Source: Nocardioides rubriscoriae
GTDB taxonomy: Bacteria > Actinomycetota > Actinomycetes > Propionibacteriales > Nocardioidaceae
DNA length: 64,000 nt
NCBI RefSeq assembly: GCF_008087085.1
Contig: NZ_VIYJ01000010.1
Location: forward strand, 1-64,000
Direction: 5' to 3'
This document shows positions 24,560-32,935 of the stretch, piece by piece. Below the pieces are notes generated by a model. That model was not told the origin of the DNA and searched no databases. It saw only the letters and a program-made list of their open reading frames with translations. The stretch's first letter is position 1. Each line of letters starts with the position of its first letter. The position numbers and the translations under genes were made by a program.

Positions 24560-25039
24560 ATGGCCAACGCTGCCACGCACGACAACTCCACCCACCGGAC
24601 CGACTCCGGCAAGCCTGTTCGCACCTTCGCCCTGGTCGTCGGCGCGGTCTTCCTGCTCGTGGGCATCCTGGGCTTCGTCCCCGGGATCACGCAGGACCTC
24701 GACACCATCCAGCTCGCCGGGCACGAGAGCAACGCCAAGCTGCTCGGCATCTTCCAGGTCTCGGTGCTGCACAACCTGGTCCACGTCGCCTTCGGTGTGG
24801 CCGGCCTGGCCCTGGCCCGCAAGACCTCGACGGCCGTGACCTACCTGGTCGCCGGTGGCGCCGTCTACCTGGTGCTCTTCGTCTACGGCATCGCCACCGA
24901 CCACTCCAGCGCGGGCAACTTCGTCCCGCTCAACGCGGCTGACGACGCCCTGCACCTCGTCCTCGGCATCGCGATGATCGCCCTGGGCCTCATCGGTCGC
25001 AAGATCTGGCGCGACCGAGACATCCGCCGCACCGTCTGA
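24560..25039 (+). CDS. DUF4383 membrane protein
   Basis: 159 residues from ATG 24560, preceded by AAGGAG at a proper distance. Four hydrophobic segments are visible (TFALVVGAVFLLVGILGFVP, the LHNLVHVAFGVAGLAL region, VTYLVAGGAVYLVLFVYG, and LHLVLGIAMIALGLIG), with the His-rich LLGIFQVSVLHNLVHVA characteristic of DUF4383. The family is widespread in actinobacteria and has no known function. A strong hairpin follows it. Confidence 0.75.
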   Translation: MANAATHDNSTHRTDSGKPVRTFALVVGAVFLLVGILGFVPGITQDLDTIQLAGHESNAKLLGIFQVSVLHNLVHVAFGVAGLALARKTSTAVTYLVAGGAVYLVLFVYGIATDHSSAGNFVPLNAADDALHLVLGIAMIALGLIGRKIWRDRDIRRTV

Positions 25040-25055
25040 ACCGGACGCGCCTCGC

Positions 25056-25095
25056 GACCCGGGGCGGTCCGGCCCCGTCCGGACCGTCCCGGGTC
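25056..25095 (+). terminator. Hairpin after the DUF4383 gene
   Basis: Bases 25056-25072 pair with 25079-25095 over a 6-nt loop with one G-T pair (17-bp stem, GC-rich), 17 bp beyond the stop codon. No T-run follows. Confidence 0.6.
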
Positions 25096-25192
25096 GTCCC
25101 GTGCGTCCGCGGGATCAGCCTGCGGGGGTCCGTCCGGGTGGTTGTCACTCGTTCTGCCACGCCCGGCCCGAACGTGGACTAGACAGATACCT

Positions 25193-25783
25193 GTGTACGA
25201 CGCCTACCGCATCCCGGCCGCCCCGCCGCCGCCTCCGCCCCCGGCCAGGAAGCCGTTCTGGACCAGGCCCAAGGTCGGAGTCGCCGGGCTCGTCCTCGGC
25301 CTGGCCGTCGGGGTCTCGACCACCGGCGACGCCGAGTCCGAACCGAAACCCACCGCAGCCCCCGAGCCGCCGGCCCAGGTCGTCCCACAGGGCCTGACCC
25401 ACGCCGAGGTGGACCAGCAGGTCGACGAGGCCGTCGCGGCGGCCACCGACGAGCTGCAGGCCGACCTGGTGACCCAGCAGGAGCAGGCCGAGGCCGACCT
25501 GCGCACGGTGCGCCAGCAGGCCAAGGCCGCGCAGTCGACCGCCGTCAGGAAGGCCGTGCGGCAGGCGCTCGCGCAGCGACCTCCGCGGGTCGTCGAGGTG
25601 CCGGTCGAGGTGCCCGCCCCGGCACCCGCACCCGCGCCGGCACCCGCGCCGTCCACGGACCCCCGGTTCGGTACCTGCGGGGAGGCCAACGACGCGGGTT
25701 ACGGCCCCTACACGTCGGGCTCGGACCCGGAGTACGACTGGTACGACGACCGCGACGGCGACGGCGTGGTCTGCGAGACCTGA
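25193..25783 (+). CDS. Excalibur calcium-binding domain protein
   Basis: 196 residues. A proline-rich start (YRIPAAPPPPPPP) leads to one membrane-anchor-like helix (VGVAGLVLGLAVGVS), then an Ala/Gln-rich probable coiled coil (about 70-130), a Pro/Ala linker (VEVPAPAPAPAPAP), and an Excalibur domain: FGTCGEANDAGYGPYTSGSD, then DWYDDRDGDGVVCE. The DxDxDG loop and two Cys are the hallmark of this extracellular calcium-binding module. The GTG at 25193 is preferred over a TTG at 25142 because the Tyr/Pro start is typical of such proteins. The role is probably at the cell surface. Confidence 0.7.
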   Translation: MYDAYRIPAAPPPPPPPARKPFWTRPKVGVAGLVLGLAVGVSTTGDAESEPKPTAAPEPPAQVVPQGLTHAEVDQQVDEAVAAATDELQADLVTQQEQAEADLRTVRQQAKAAQSTAVRKAVRQALAQRPPRVVEVPVEVPAPAPAPAPAPAPSTDPRFGTCGEANDAGYGPYTSGSDPEYDWYDDRDGDGVVCET

Positions 25784-25806
25784 GGCCCGTCGGGTAGGCA
25801 TGGGCC

Positions 25807-26139
25807 ATGACTGACGCCGGCACCCGCCTCGACGACGAGCGCCGTCGTACGACGCGTCGCCTCGCGGTCCTGCGCGGCGACTTCGACGAGGTGGTCGCCG
25901 CGTCGCGCGACACCAACGCCGACGACGAGCACGACCCGGAGGGCGCGACGATCGCGTTCGAGCGCTCGCAGATCGACACGCTGGTCCGGCAGGCCGAGCA
26001 CTCGCTCGCCGAGGTCGAGGCCGCGCTGGCCCGGCTCGACGCCGGGACCTACGGGCGCTGCGAGGTGTGCGGCCGGCCGATCGACCCGGCCCGGCTCGAG
26101 GTGCGGCCCACCGCCCGCACCTGCGTCGGCTGCGCATGA
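25807..26139 (+). CDS. DksA/TraR-type C4 zinc-finger protein
   Basis: 110 residues. An N-terminal helical region precedes YGRCEVCGRPIDPARLEVRP and TCVGCA, giving four zinc ligands (Cys85, 88, 106, 109) with the spacing of DksA/TraR proteins. These bind the RNA polymerase secondary channel and modulate initiation; in actinobacteria the short members are poorly characterised. The acidic coiled-coil tip region contains DDEHDPEGATIAFE. It is a single gene. Confidence 0.75.
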   Translation: MTDAGTRLDDERRRTTRRLAVLRGDFDEVVAASRDTNADDEHDPEGATIAFERSQIDTLVRQAEHSLAEVEAALARLDAGTYGRCEVCGRPIDPARLEVRPTARTCVGCA

Positions 26140-26220
26140 CCAGCCGCACGACTACTACCCGAACCCTCCGACCGATCGACGAGCCACCCTGAGGCACGAC
26201 GCGTCAGGGCACTTCAGGTA

Positions 26221-26868
26221 CTACTTCTGCGGGAGCCCGGCCATCGCCGGCACGTCGACGTGCAGCTCGGCGCCCAGGGTGGCGCCCCCGAGCAGCTCGA
26301 GGTCGTCACCGGACCAGAACTTGCCGGGGTCGTAGTAGTTGGTGGGGCGCTCGGTGCCGAGCAGCCCCATCTCCTGGTACGTCGTCGCCACGACCTCGGC
26401 GCAGTAGGTCATCTCCACCCCGGCCGGGCGGCGTACACGACCGCGGGCCCAGCGCCCGGCCAGCGCTGCGGTCGAGGGGAACGGCGTGCCGTCGAGCCGC
26501 GCGATCGTGCGCAGCACCGCGGCCTCCTGCTCGGCGGTCACCGACACGTCGAGCTGGCGCAGCCACGCCCGCTGCTCGTAGCGGCCGCACCACTGCACGA
26601 CGGCCTCGCGCAGGTCGTGCAGCTGCACGCCGCGGTGGTGGGTGCCGGTCCACACGTCGCGCAAACCCTTGCCCAGCTCGGCGTGCCACATCAGCGGCGG
26701 CAGGTCGTCGATCACCACGGCCATCCCCACGTGGTTGACCGGCGCGTTGGTGAGCACCCGGATAGCGTGGTCGGCAGCGGAGTGTCCGCGAAACAGCCAC
26801 AGGTCGCCGGTGCGGGTGAGGTCGACCGCTGCGTCGAGCCCGAGGCTGGGGGTCCGAGGGGCGGTCAT
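26221..26868 (-). CDS. Permuted NlpC/P60-like (YiiX/YebB-type) cysteine peptidase
   Basis: 215 residues from ATG 26868. In the circularly permuted NlpC/P60 families the catalytic His strand precedes the Cys helix. Here these are NHVGMAVVIDD (His46) and MTYCAEVVATTYQEMGLL (Cys156). TGDLWLFRG at the start is the usual opening strand. Members of this group cleave amide bonds in peptides or lipids. No signal peptide is seen. The gene is divergent from the small membrane protein and hydrolase operon; the two starts are 18 bp apart, so the promoters must overlap. Confidence 0.6.
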   Translation of the reverse strand: MTAPRTPSLGLDAAVDLTRTGDLWLFRGHSAADHAIRVLTNAPVNHVGMAVVIDDLPPLMWHAELGKGLRDVWTGTHHRGVQLHDLREAVVQWCGRYEQRAWLRQLDVSVTAEQEAAVLRTIARLDGTPFPSTAALAGRWARGRVRRPAGVEMTYCAEVVATTYQEMGLLGTERPTNYYDPGKFWSGDDLELLGGATLGAELHVDVPAMAGLPQK

Positions 26869-26886
26869 GGAGAAGGAGTCTGGCGC

Positions 26887-27075
26887 ATGAAGCTCTGGAA
26901 GTGGCTGGGACTGGCCGGGGTGGCCGGCGTGGCCGCCACCGGTGCGGTGGTCGCCCGCGACCAGCGGCGCCGGACGCAGGTGACGCCCGACCAGGTGCGG
27001 GCCCGGCTGCACGAGCGGCTCGCCGAGGCCGACCGGACCGACCGGACCGACCGCGGGGCCGACGACGCCCGATGA
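26887..27075 (+). CDS. Small single-pass membrane protein
   Basis: 62 residues: a short N-terminal membrane helix (WLGLAGVAGVAATGAVVA) followed by a charged Arg/Asp-rich tail containing RTDRTDRGADD. There is no recognisable family. Its stop overlaps the ATG of the next gene (ATGA), so it is co-translated with the hydrolase. Confidence 0.5.
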   Translation: MKLWKWLGLAGVAGVAATGAVVARDQRRRTQVTPDQVRARLHERLAEADRTDRTDRGADDAR

Positions 27076-27677
27076 GCACCCACCGCCTCATCGACGTGCG
27101 TACGCCGTCGGCCCCGGTGTGCGCGGTGGTCGTCCTGCACGGCGGCGCCGCGCGCCAGCAGCGGATGATGGTCAGCCCGACCCAGCTGTCGGTGCTGCGG
27201 ATGATCCCGGTGGCCCGGCGGATCGCCCGCGTCGGCGGCGACCGGCTGGCCGTCGTACGGCTGCTCAACTCCTACCGCGGCTGGGACACCCACCACACGC
27301 CCCTCGACGACGCCGCCTGGGCGATCGCGCAGGTCGCCGAGCGCTGGCCCGGTCTCCCGGTCGCGCTGGTCGGCCACTCGCTCGGCGGGCGTGCCGCCCT
27401 GCTGGCCGCCGCGCACGACGCGGTGCGCACCGTGGTCGCGCTCAACCCGTGGGTCTACCCCGACGACGGCGTGCCGCTGCCGGGGCGCTCGGTGCTGTTC
27501 GTCCACGGGGACCACGACCGGATCGCGCGGCCCGAGCGGGCCCGTGCGGTGGCCGATCGCCTGTCGCGCTCGGCCGACGTCGAGTTCGAGGTCGTGCACG
27601 GGGGCAAGCACGCGATGCTGCGCCACGGCCGGGCCTTCGAGCAGGCGGCCGCCGACTTCGTGCTCGACCGGCTCTAG
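27072..27677 (+). CDS. Alpha/beta hydrolase
   Basis: 201 residues. The nucleophile elbow GHSLGG places Ser103; the acid is probably Asp in FVHGDHDRIARP and the base His in VHGGKHAML. The N-terminal LHGG supplies the oxyanion strand. This is a compact serine hydrolase of the dienelactone-hydrolase/BAAT-like size; the substrate cannot be read. It overlaps the small membrane gene upstream by four bases. Confidence 0.75.
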   Translation: MSTHRLIDVRTPSAPVCAVVVLHGGAARQQRMMVSPTQLSVLRMIPVARRIARVGGDRLAVVRLLNSYRGWDTHHTPLDDAAWAIAQVAERWPGLPVALVGHSLGGRAALLAAAHDAVRTVVALNPWVYPDDGVPLPGRSVLFVHGDHDRIARPERARAVADRLSRSADVEFEVVHGGKHAMLRHGRAFEQAAADFVLDRL

Positions 27678-27736
27678 GACCCTGCCGACGGTACGTCGCC
27701 GCGCGGGTGTCGGTGGGCCTGCCTAGAGTCGGGGAC

Positions 27737-28405
27737 GTGGACCTGCGCGACGCCTTCGCCCTGGCCGAGGACCTCCTCGAGCACCACGGGCTGACCGACT
27801 GGACCGTCGCCTTCGACGGGGCCAAGAAGCGGGCCGGCATCTGCCGGTTCGGGCCGAAGGTGCTCGGGTTGAGCGCCCCGCTGACCTCCCTGCACTCCGA
27901 GCTCGAGGTCCGTGACACCGTCCTGCACGAGATCGCCCACGCCCTGGCGGGCCCGCAGCACGGCCACGACGCCGTGTGGCGCGAGACGGCGCTGCGCATC
28001 GGCTGCAGCGGCGAGCGCTGCGTCTCGCCCGACTCGCCCCGCGTCGAACCGCCCTGGCTCGGGGCCTGCCCCGGCGGTCACACCTCCGGCCGGCACCGCC
28101 GCCCCGAGCGCGTGATGACCTGCGGCGAGTGCTCCCCGACCTTCGACCTGGCCCACGTCTTCACCTGGACCCACCACGGCCGGCCCGCGGTGATGCACCC
28201 CAACTACGAGGCCGAGCTCGCGCGGCTGCGCGCCGGTCGCGGCCTCGTGGTCCACCAGGTCGGCACCCGCCTGCGCATCACCGCGCCCGGCGAGCACGAG
28301 GGCCGGGTCGGCAAGGTCGTCAAGCTCGGCCGCACCAGCTACCACCTGCGCAGTGGGCGCACGCTGGTGCGCGTGCCGTTCGCGCTGGCCGAGCGGGTCC
28401 GCTGA
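27737..28405 (+). CDS. SprT-like zinc metalloprotease domain protein
   Basis: 222 residues from GTG 27737. The zinc-binding HEIAH lies at residues 64-68 (VLHEIAHALAGPQHGHD), with a third His in GPQHGHD. Four later cysteines in GCSGERCVSP, GACPGGH and MTCGECSP could form a zinc ribbon. SprT/Spartan-type proteases degrade proteins bound to DNA; bacterial short forms are little studied. A C-terminal beta-rich piece (HEGRVGKVVKLGRTSYHLRS) may bind nucleic acid. It is separate from the hydrolase upstream by 59 bp. Confidence 0.75.
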   Translation: MDLRDAFALAEDLLEHHGLTDWTVAFDGAKKRAGICRFGPKVLGLSAPLTSLHSELEVRDTVLHEIAHALAGPQHGHDAVWRETALRIGCSGERCVSPDSPRVEPPWLGACPGGHTSGRHRRPERVMTCGECSPTFDLAHVFTWTHHGRPAVMHPNYEAELARLRAGRGLVVHQVGTRLRITAPGEHEGRVGKVVKLGRTSYHLRSGRTLVRVPFALAERVR

Positions 28406-28432
28406 GGGGTGTCGCTGCCCTAGCGTGGCCCC

Positions 28433-29221
28433 GTGACCGACCAGCAGTGGCCGCCGTACGACCCCGGCGGGTCCGAGGAGGAGGCAGCGGGCGACGAGGT
28501 GTCGCCGTGGGGTCGTGAGCCCACGCTCGCGCCGCACGGCGCCGTGCCTTACGGGCCGCCCACGGCCGACGAGCCGTCGTCCGCGACGTCACCGCCCCGC
28601 ACGGGACGGCGGACCGGGCCGACCCTGGCGGGCGCGGTGGCCGTGGCGGCGGTCGTGGGGGTGGCGGCGATCTTCGTCGAGACCGACCGCGGTGGCAGCG
28701 ACACCGCCGGCACCAGCGTCGAGGTGCCCGCGGTGGTGGTGCCCGACCTCGACCTGCCCGACTACGCACCGTCCCCCGGCGCGCCACCGGAGGTGCTCTC
28801 GCCCGGCGGCTACGCCGACCTGGTGGCGGCGGTCGGCCGGCGCACCGGAGGGACGCAGGTGTTCGAGGCGGTGCTCTACCCCGCGTACGCCGTGGTCACG
28901 GTGCCGGTCGACGCGACCTCGGCCCGCTCGTCGTCGCTGTACTGGGACGGCGCCTTCGACGACTTCGGCCCCTCGAGCACCGCCTCGTCCGAGCGGGTCG
29001 ACCTCGCCGAGGTCGACCCGGCGGTCCTCGGGCGGCTGGTCCGCCGGGCGGAGAAGCTGGTCGAGGACCCCACGACGACCTACGTGATCGTGCGCGGCCG
29101 CTCGACGGTCTTCGACGACGACGGGGCGCGCGTCCTGGCTTACGCGACCAACCAGTTCAACGAGACCGGCTACCTCGCCGCCCGCCTCGACGGCACCGTC
29201 GTACGCCGCGTCGTCCCCTGA
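28433..29221 (+). CDS. Unrecognised single-pass membrane protein
   Basis: 262 residues, GTG start. An acidic, Pro-rich cytosolic tail of about 60 residues precedes one membrane helix (LAGAVAVAAVVGVAAIFV). The extracellular part has LSPGGYADLVAAVGRRTGGT, YPAYAVVTVPVD and TTTYVIVRGRSTVFDDDG. I recall this general layout in actinobacterial proteins of unknown function. No catalytic motif is seen. Probably a membrane-anchored extracytoplasmic protein. Confidence 0.55.
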   Translation: MTDQQWPPYDPGGSEEEAAGDEVSPWGREPTLAPHGAVPYGPPTADEPSSATSPPRTGRRTGPTLAGAVAVAAVVGVAAIFVETDRGGSDTAGTSVEVPAVVVPDLDLPDYAPSPGAPPEVLSPGGYADLVAAVGRRTGGTQVFEAVLYPAYAVVTVPVDATSARSSSLYWDGAFDDFGPSSTASSERVDLAEVDPAVLGRLVRRAEKLVEDPTTTYVIVRGRSTVFDDDGARVLAYATNQFNETGYLAARLDGTVVRRVVP

Positions 29222-29239
29222 CCCCGGCCGGCACCAGGC

Positions 29240-29929
29240 TCAGAGCGCGTGCAGGTAGCGGCTGGTCGGCACCAGGTCGAGGTCACGGTCGGCGCCGAAG
29301 CGCGCGACGCTGGCCATCATGCGGGTCATCCGGTCCGCCAGCTCGGCGTCGTCGCCGCCGCTGCCGAAGAACGCGTGCACGTCGGTGATGCCGGCGCTGG
29401 GGAAGAGCTCCTCGACCAGCGCGGCGACCGGGGCGAACCCGGTGGGCAGGTCGGCCGGGTCGGTCACCGGTGCGACGACGACGTTCTGCAGGTAGCCGAA
29501 GGTGCCCTGGGTGGCGATGGCGACCGGCGTGTGGTCGACGAGCCACCGGTGCCGCCACTCCTCGACGGTGAGCTCGGCGGGGCGCCGCAGCACGGCGATG
29601 TTGGCCAGGGCGTCGACGCGGGTGCCGTCCCACGACTCCGGCGGGTCGATGGGCCGGCGTTCGTCGACCTCCCAGCCGGCCACGGTGCCGGCCACGGTGG
29701 CCAGCGCGGCGGTCACCCCCGGCGCGGCCGACATGGGCCCCCACACGCTGACGACGGCGCCGACCGGCGACGGCCCGGTGGTCAGCCGCATCGCCGCCGC
29801 GACCGCCTCGTCGTCGACGTTGAGCTGCACGCGGGTCGCGCCGGCCGCGGCCAGGGCGTCTCGCAGGTCGGGGGAGTGCAGGGCCGCCGCGTCGACGTCC
29901 CACAGCGTGTACATCAGCTTGCCGGTCAC
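29240..29929 (-). CDS. EthD-domain (dimeric alpha-beta barrel) protein
   Basis: 229 residues. The second half has the EthD signature VEEWRHRWLVDHTPVAIATQ and GYLQNVVVAP, and a late acidic helix (DDAELADRMTRMMASVARFG). The N-terminal half probably carries a second ferredoxin-like repeat. EthD-like proteins fold as dimeric alpha-beta barrels and often accompany oxidative ring-opening or polyketide pathways, but no such genes are adjacent. It is a single gene. Confidence 0.65.
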   Translation of the reverse strand: MTGKLMYTLWDVDAAALHSPDLRDALAAAGATRVQLNVDDEAVAAAMRLTTGPSPVGAVVSVWGPMSAAPGVTAALATVAGTVAGWEVDERRPIDPPESWDGTRVDALANIAVLRRPAELTVEEWRHRWLVDHTPVAIATQGTFGYLQNVVVAPVTDPADLPTGFAPVAALVEELFPSAGITDVHAFFGSGGDDAELADRMTRMMASVARFGADRDLDLVPTSRYLHAL

Positions 29930-30022
29930 GGCGCCAAACTAGTGGTCGCGCGGCGGCCACGTAGGCGTATGGGTGAGGCTGCCGTGGGTACGGACAGGAC
30001 GCCCGCCGCTCGAGAGGAACCG

Positions 30023-30421
30023 GTGTCCCGCTCCCTGTCCATCGACCCGCCGCTCGCCGCAGCCGAGGTCGAGTTCCTCGCGTCGTTCGGCACCATCGCC
30101 TCGCGCGTACGCCGGGTCTGGCCGGGCCAGCCGAGCCGGCGCTGCCCGTGGCGCCCGAGTGCCGACGGCCGCCTGCTGCAGCTCGACGAGGCGTCGGCCG
30201 CCGCCGACCCCGCGAGCGTGGCCGGCTGGCTGCGCTTCCTGTCGCGCGAGTTCCTGGCGCCGAGCACCGCCGACGCGTTGCTGACGGCCCTCGACCACGG
30301 CCTGCGCGGCGGCCACCGGCTCACCGAGCAGGGCGTGCCCGAGCGCGAGGCGGTGGTGATCGACCTGCAGGTCCACCGGACCGGCCCGTCGAGCGGCCCG
30401 AGCGGTCAGACCGAGCGGTAG
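30023..30421 (+). CDS. Unrecognised 132-residue protein
   Basis: GTG at 30023 is preceded by GAGAGGA, which favours it over an ATG at 29969. The protein is acidic, with LAAAEVEFLASFGTIASRVR, WPGQPSRRCPWRPS and GWLRFLSREFLAPSTADALL. No family was recognised. It ends 16 bp inside the 3' end of the convergent glgA gene. Confidence 0.5.
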   Translation: MSRSLSIDPPLAAAEVEFLASFGTIASRVRRVWPGQPSRRCPWRPSADGRLLQLDEASAAADPASVAGWLRFLSREFLAPSTADALLTALDHGLRGGHRLTEQGVPEREAVVIDLQVHRTGPSSGPSGQTER

Positions 30422-31590
30422 ACCTCGACGGTCCGCTCGGCGATCGCGTCCCAGCTGAACGACGCGATCGCGCGCTCGCGACCGGCCTTCCCGTACGCCG
30501 CCGCGCGGTCGGGGTCGGTGACCAGCGCGGTCAGCGCCTCGGCGAAGTCGGCGACGTACTGCTCGGGGTCGAGGGGGGTGCCGGTGCCGTCGGCGGCCTG
30601 CTCGATCGGCACCAGCGAGCCGGTCTCGCCGGGGACGACGACCTCGGGGATGCCCCCGGTTGCGGTGGCCACGACGGCGGTCTCGCAGGCCATCGCCTCG
30701 AGGTTGACGATGCCCAGGGGCTCGTAGATCGACGGGCAGGCGAAGACGGTGGCCGCGGTCAGCAGCGCCACCACGTCGGCGCGCGGCAGCATCTCGGGGA
30801 TCCACACGACCCCGGTGCGCGACGCCGCGAGCGAGTCGACGAGCCCGCGCACCTCGGCCTCGATCTCGGGGGTGTCGGGGGCGCCGGCGCACAGCACGAC
30901 CTGCACCTCGGGCGGCAGCGCCGCGACCGCGCGCAGGAAGAGCGGCAGGCCCTTCTGGCGGGTGATCCGGCCGACGAAGACGACCGAGGGTCGGTCGGGG
31001 TCGACACCCAGCTCGCGCGCCCGGTCGGGCGCCGGCGTCGGGCGCCACAGCTCGGTGTCGATGCCGTTGTGGACGACCTGGACCTTGGCCGGGTCGATCT
31101 CGGGGTACGACGCGAGCACGTCGTCACGCATCGCTGCGGACACCGCGATGACGGCCGCGGCCGCCTCGTACGACGTCTGCTCGACCCACGACGACACGGC
31201 GTAGCCGCCGCCGAGCTGCTCGGCCTTCCACGGGCGCAGCGGCTCGAGGGAGTGGGCGCTCACGACGTGGGGCACGCCGTGCAGCAGCGACGCGAGGTGG
31301 CCGGCCATGTTGGCGTACCAGGTGTGGGAGTGGACCAGGTCGGTGCCGGCGCAGCCGTCGGCGATCGCCAGGTCGACCCCGAGGGTCTTCAACGCGGCGT
31401 TGGCGCCGGCGAGCTCGGCGAGGTCGGGGTACGACGACGTGCCGGCCTCGTCGCGCGGCCCGCCGAACGCGTGGACCCGGGTGTCGACGTCGCCACGGGC
31501 GCGCAGCGCGCGCACCAGCTCGGCCACGTGGACCCCGGCGCCGCCGTAGACGGACGGGGGGTATTCCTTGCTCAGCACGTCGACCCTCAC
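30406..31590 (-). CDS. glgA: Glycogen synthase / alpha-maltose-1-phosphate synthase (GT4)
   Basis: 394 residues of the actinobacterial GT4-type GlgA (GlgM in mycobacteria), which transfers glucose from ADP-glucose to glucose-1-phosphate or to a growing glucan. The N-terminal start VLSKEYPPSVYGGAGVHVAE carries the acceptor-loop signature. The donor side has FVGRITRQKGLPLFL and the E-x7-E motif in YEPLGIVNLEAMACETAVVA. It is divergent from glgC, 47 bp apart, so the two genes for ADP-glucose formation and use share a control region. Length is normal for the family. Confidence 0.9.
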   Translation of the reverse strand: MRVDVLSKEYPPSVYGGAGVHVAELVRALRARGDVDTRVHAFGGPRDEAGTSSYPDLAELAGANAALKTLGVDLAIADGCAGTDLVHSHTWYANMAGHLASLLHGVPHVVSAHSLEPLRPWKAEQLGGGYAVSSWVEQTSYEAAAAVIAVSAAMRDDVLASYPEIDPAKVQVVHNGIDTELWRPTPAPDRARELGVDPDRPSVVFVGRITRQKGLPLFLRAVAALPPEVQVVLCAGAPDTPEIEAEVRGLVDSLAASRTGVVWIPEMLPRADVVALLTAATVFACPSIYEPLGIVNLEAMACETAVVATATGGIPEVVVPGETGSLVPIEQAADGTGTPLDPEQYVADFAEALTALVTDPDRAAAYGKAGRERAIASFSWDAIAERTVEVYRSV

Positions 31591-31637
31591 GCCGCCAACC
31601 TAAGCCCGGGGTCGACGCCATGGGTAACGTGCCTCAC

Positions 31638-32882
31638 ATGAGCCACCGCAAGAAGGTCCTGGCCATCGTGCTCGCCGGCGGCGAGGGCAAGCGGCTGATG
31701 CCGCTGACCGCCGACCGAGCCAAGCCGGCGGTGCCGTTCGCCGGCATCTACCGGCTCATCGACTACGCCCTGTCCAACGTGGTCAACTCCGGCTACCTGC
31801 AGGTCGTCGTGCTCACGCAGTACAAGTCGCACAGCCTCGACCGCCACGTCTCCCAGACCTGGCGGATGTCGACGATGCTCGGCAACTACGTGACGCCGGT
31901 GCCGGCCCAGCAGCGCGTCGGCAAGCACTGGTACCTCGGCAGCGGCGACGCGATCTACCAGTCGCTGAACCTCATCAAGGACGAGAAGCCCGACATCGTG
32001 GTCGTCGTGGGTGCCGACCACGTCTACCGGATGGACTTCTCCCAGATGGTCGCCCAGCACGTCGACTCCGGCGCGGCCTGCACCGTCGCGGCGATCCGGC
32101 AGCCCATCGAGATGGCCGACCAGTTCGGCGTCATCGACGTCAAGCCCGACTCCCCGCGCCAGATCCGGGAGTTCCTCGAGAAGCCCACCGACCCCGTCGG
32201 CCTGCCCGACAGCCCCGGCGAGGTGCTCGCCTCGATGGGCAACTACGTCTTCGACGCCGACGCGCTGGTCGAGGCCGTCACCCGCGACGCCACGACCGAC
32301 GGCTCCAAGCACGACATGGGCGGCGACATCGTGCCGTCCTTCGCGCGCCGCGACCTCGCGGGCGTCTACGACTTCAAGGACAACGTGGTGCCCGGCTCGA
32401 CCGACCGCGACCGCGGCTACTGGCGCGACGTCGGGACCCTCGGCTCCTACTACGCCGCCCACATGGACGTCGTCTCGCCGCTCCCGGTCTTCAACCTCTA
32501 CAACTTCGACTGGCCGATTTACACCTCCTACGGCCCCCAGCCGCCGGCCAAGGTCGGCGCCGGTGACGGGGTCGCGGCGACGGTCGACGACGCCGTGCTC
32601 GCGCCGGGGGTCGTGGTCAGTGGCGCCACGGTGCTGAGATCGGTGCTCTCGCCCGCGGTCTACGTCGCCCCGGGCGCGACCGTCGACGGCGCGGTGCTGA
32701 TGAACGGCGTCCGCATCGGTGCCGGCGCCGTGGTCCGCAACGCGATCCTGGACAAGAACGTGGTGGTGCCCGACGGGGCCCGGGTCGGCGTCGACCACGA
32801 GGAGGACCTCGCCCGCGGCTTCGTCGTCGAGGACGGCCTGACCGTGCTCGGCAAGGACCAGCCGTTCCCGCACGGTGGTTGA
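31638..32882 (+). CDS. glgC: Glucose-1-phosphate adenylyltransferase
   Basis: 414 residues from ATG 31638 (an in-frame ATG at 31620 would add six residues). It makes ADP-glucose from glucose-1-phosphate and ATP, the committed step of glycogen synthesis. Signatures: LAGGEGKRLMPLTADRAKPA (nucleotide loop), the sugar-phosphate region with VVVGADHVYRMDF, EFLEKPTDP, and a C-terminal left-handed beta-helix (VVVSGATVLRSVLSPAVYV). The stop codon lies within a dispersed repeat that may terminate it. It pairs functionally with the divergent glgA. Confidence 0.93.
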   Translation: MSHRKKVLAIVLAGGEGKRLMPLTADRAKPAVPFAGIYRLIDYALSNVVNSGYLQVVVLTQYKSHSLDRHVSQTWRMSTMLGNYVTPVPAQQRVGKHWYLGSGDAIYQSLNLIKDEKPDIVVVVGADHVYRMDFSQMVAQHVDSGAACTVAAIRQPIEMADQFGVIDVKPDSPRQIREFLEKPTDPVGLPDSPGEVLASMGNYVFDADALVEAVTRDATTDGSKHDMGGDIVPSFARRDLAGVYDFKDNVVPGSTDRDRGYWRDVGTLGSYYAAHMDVVSPLPVFNLYNFDWPIYTSYGPQPPAKVGAGDGVAATVDDAVLAPGVVVSGATVLRSVLSPAVYVAPGATVDGAVLMNGVRIGAGAVVRNAILDKNVVVPDGARVGVDHEEDLARGFVVEDGLTVLGKDQPFPHGG

Positions 32883-32921
32883 GGTGCTCCGACCGAGGAA
32901 CGAGGGAGGAGCCTCGAAACC
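32877..32921. repeat. Nocardioides-type dispersed hairpin between glgC and mug
   Basis: GGTTGAGGTGCTCC is followed after about 17 nt by GGAGCCTCGAAACC; the ends pair as an imperfect stem (GGTT/AACC, GAGG/CCTC, GCTCC/GGAGC). I recall many closely related copies in Nocardioides genomes, a point from memory. Placed between two convergent genes, it could act as terminator for both. It overlaps the glgC stop. Confidence 0.55.
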
Positions 32922-32935
32922 CCCGGCACTACCGC

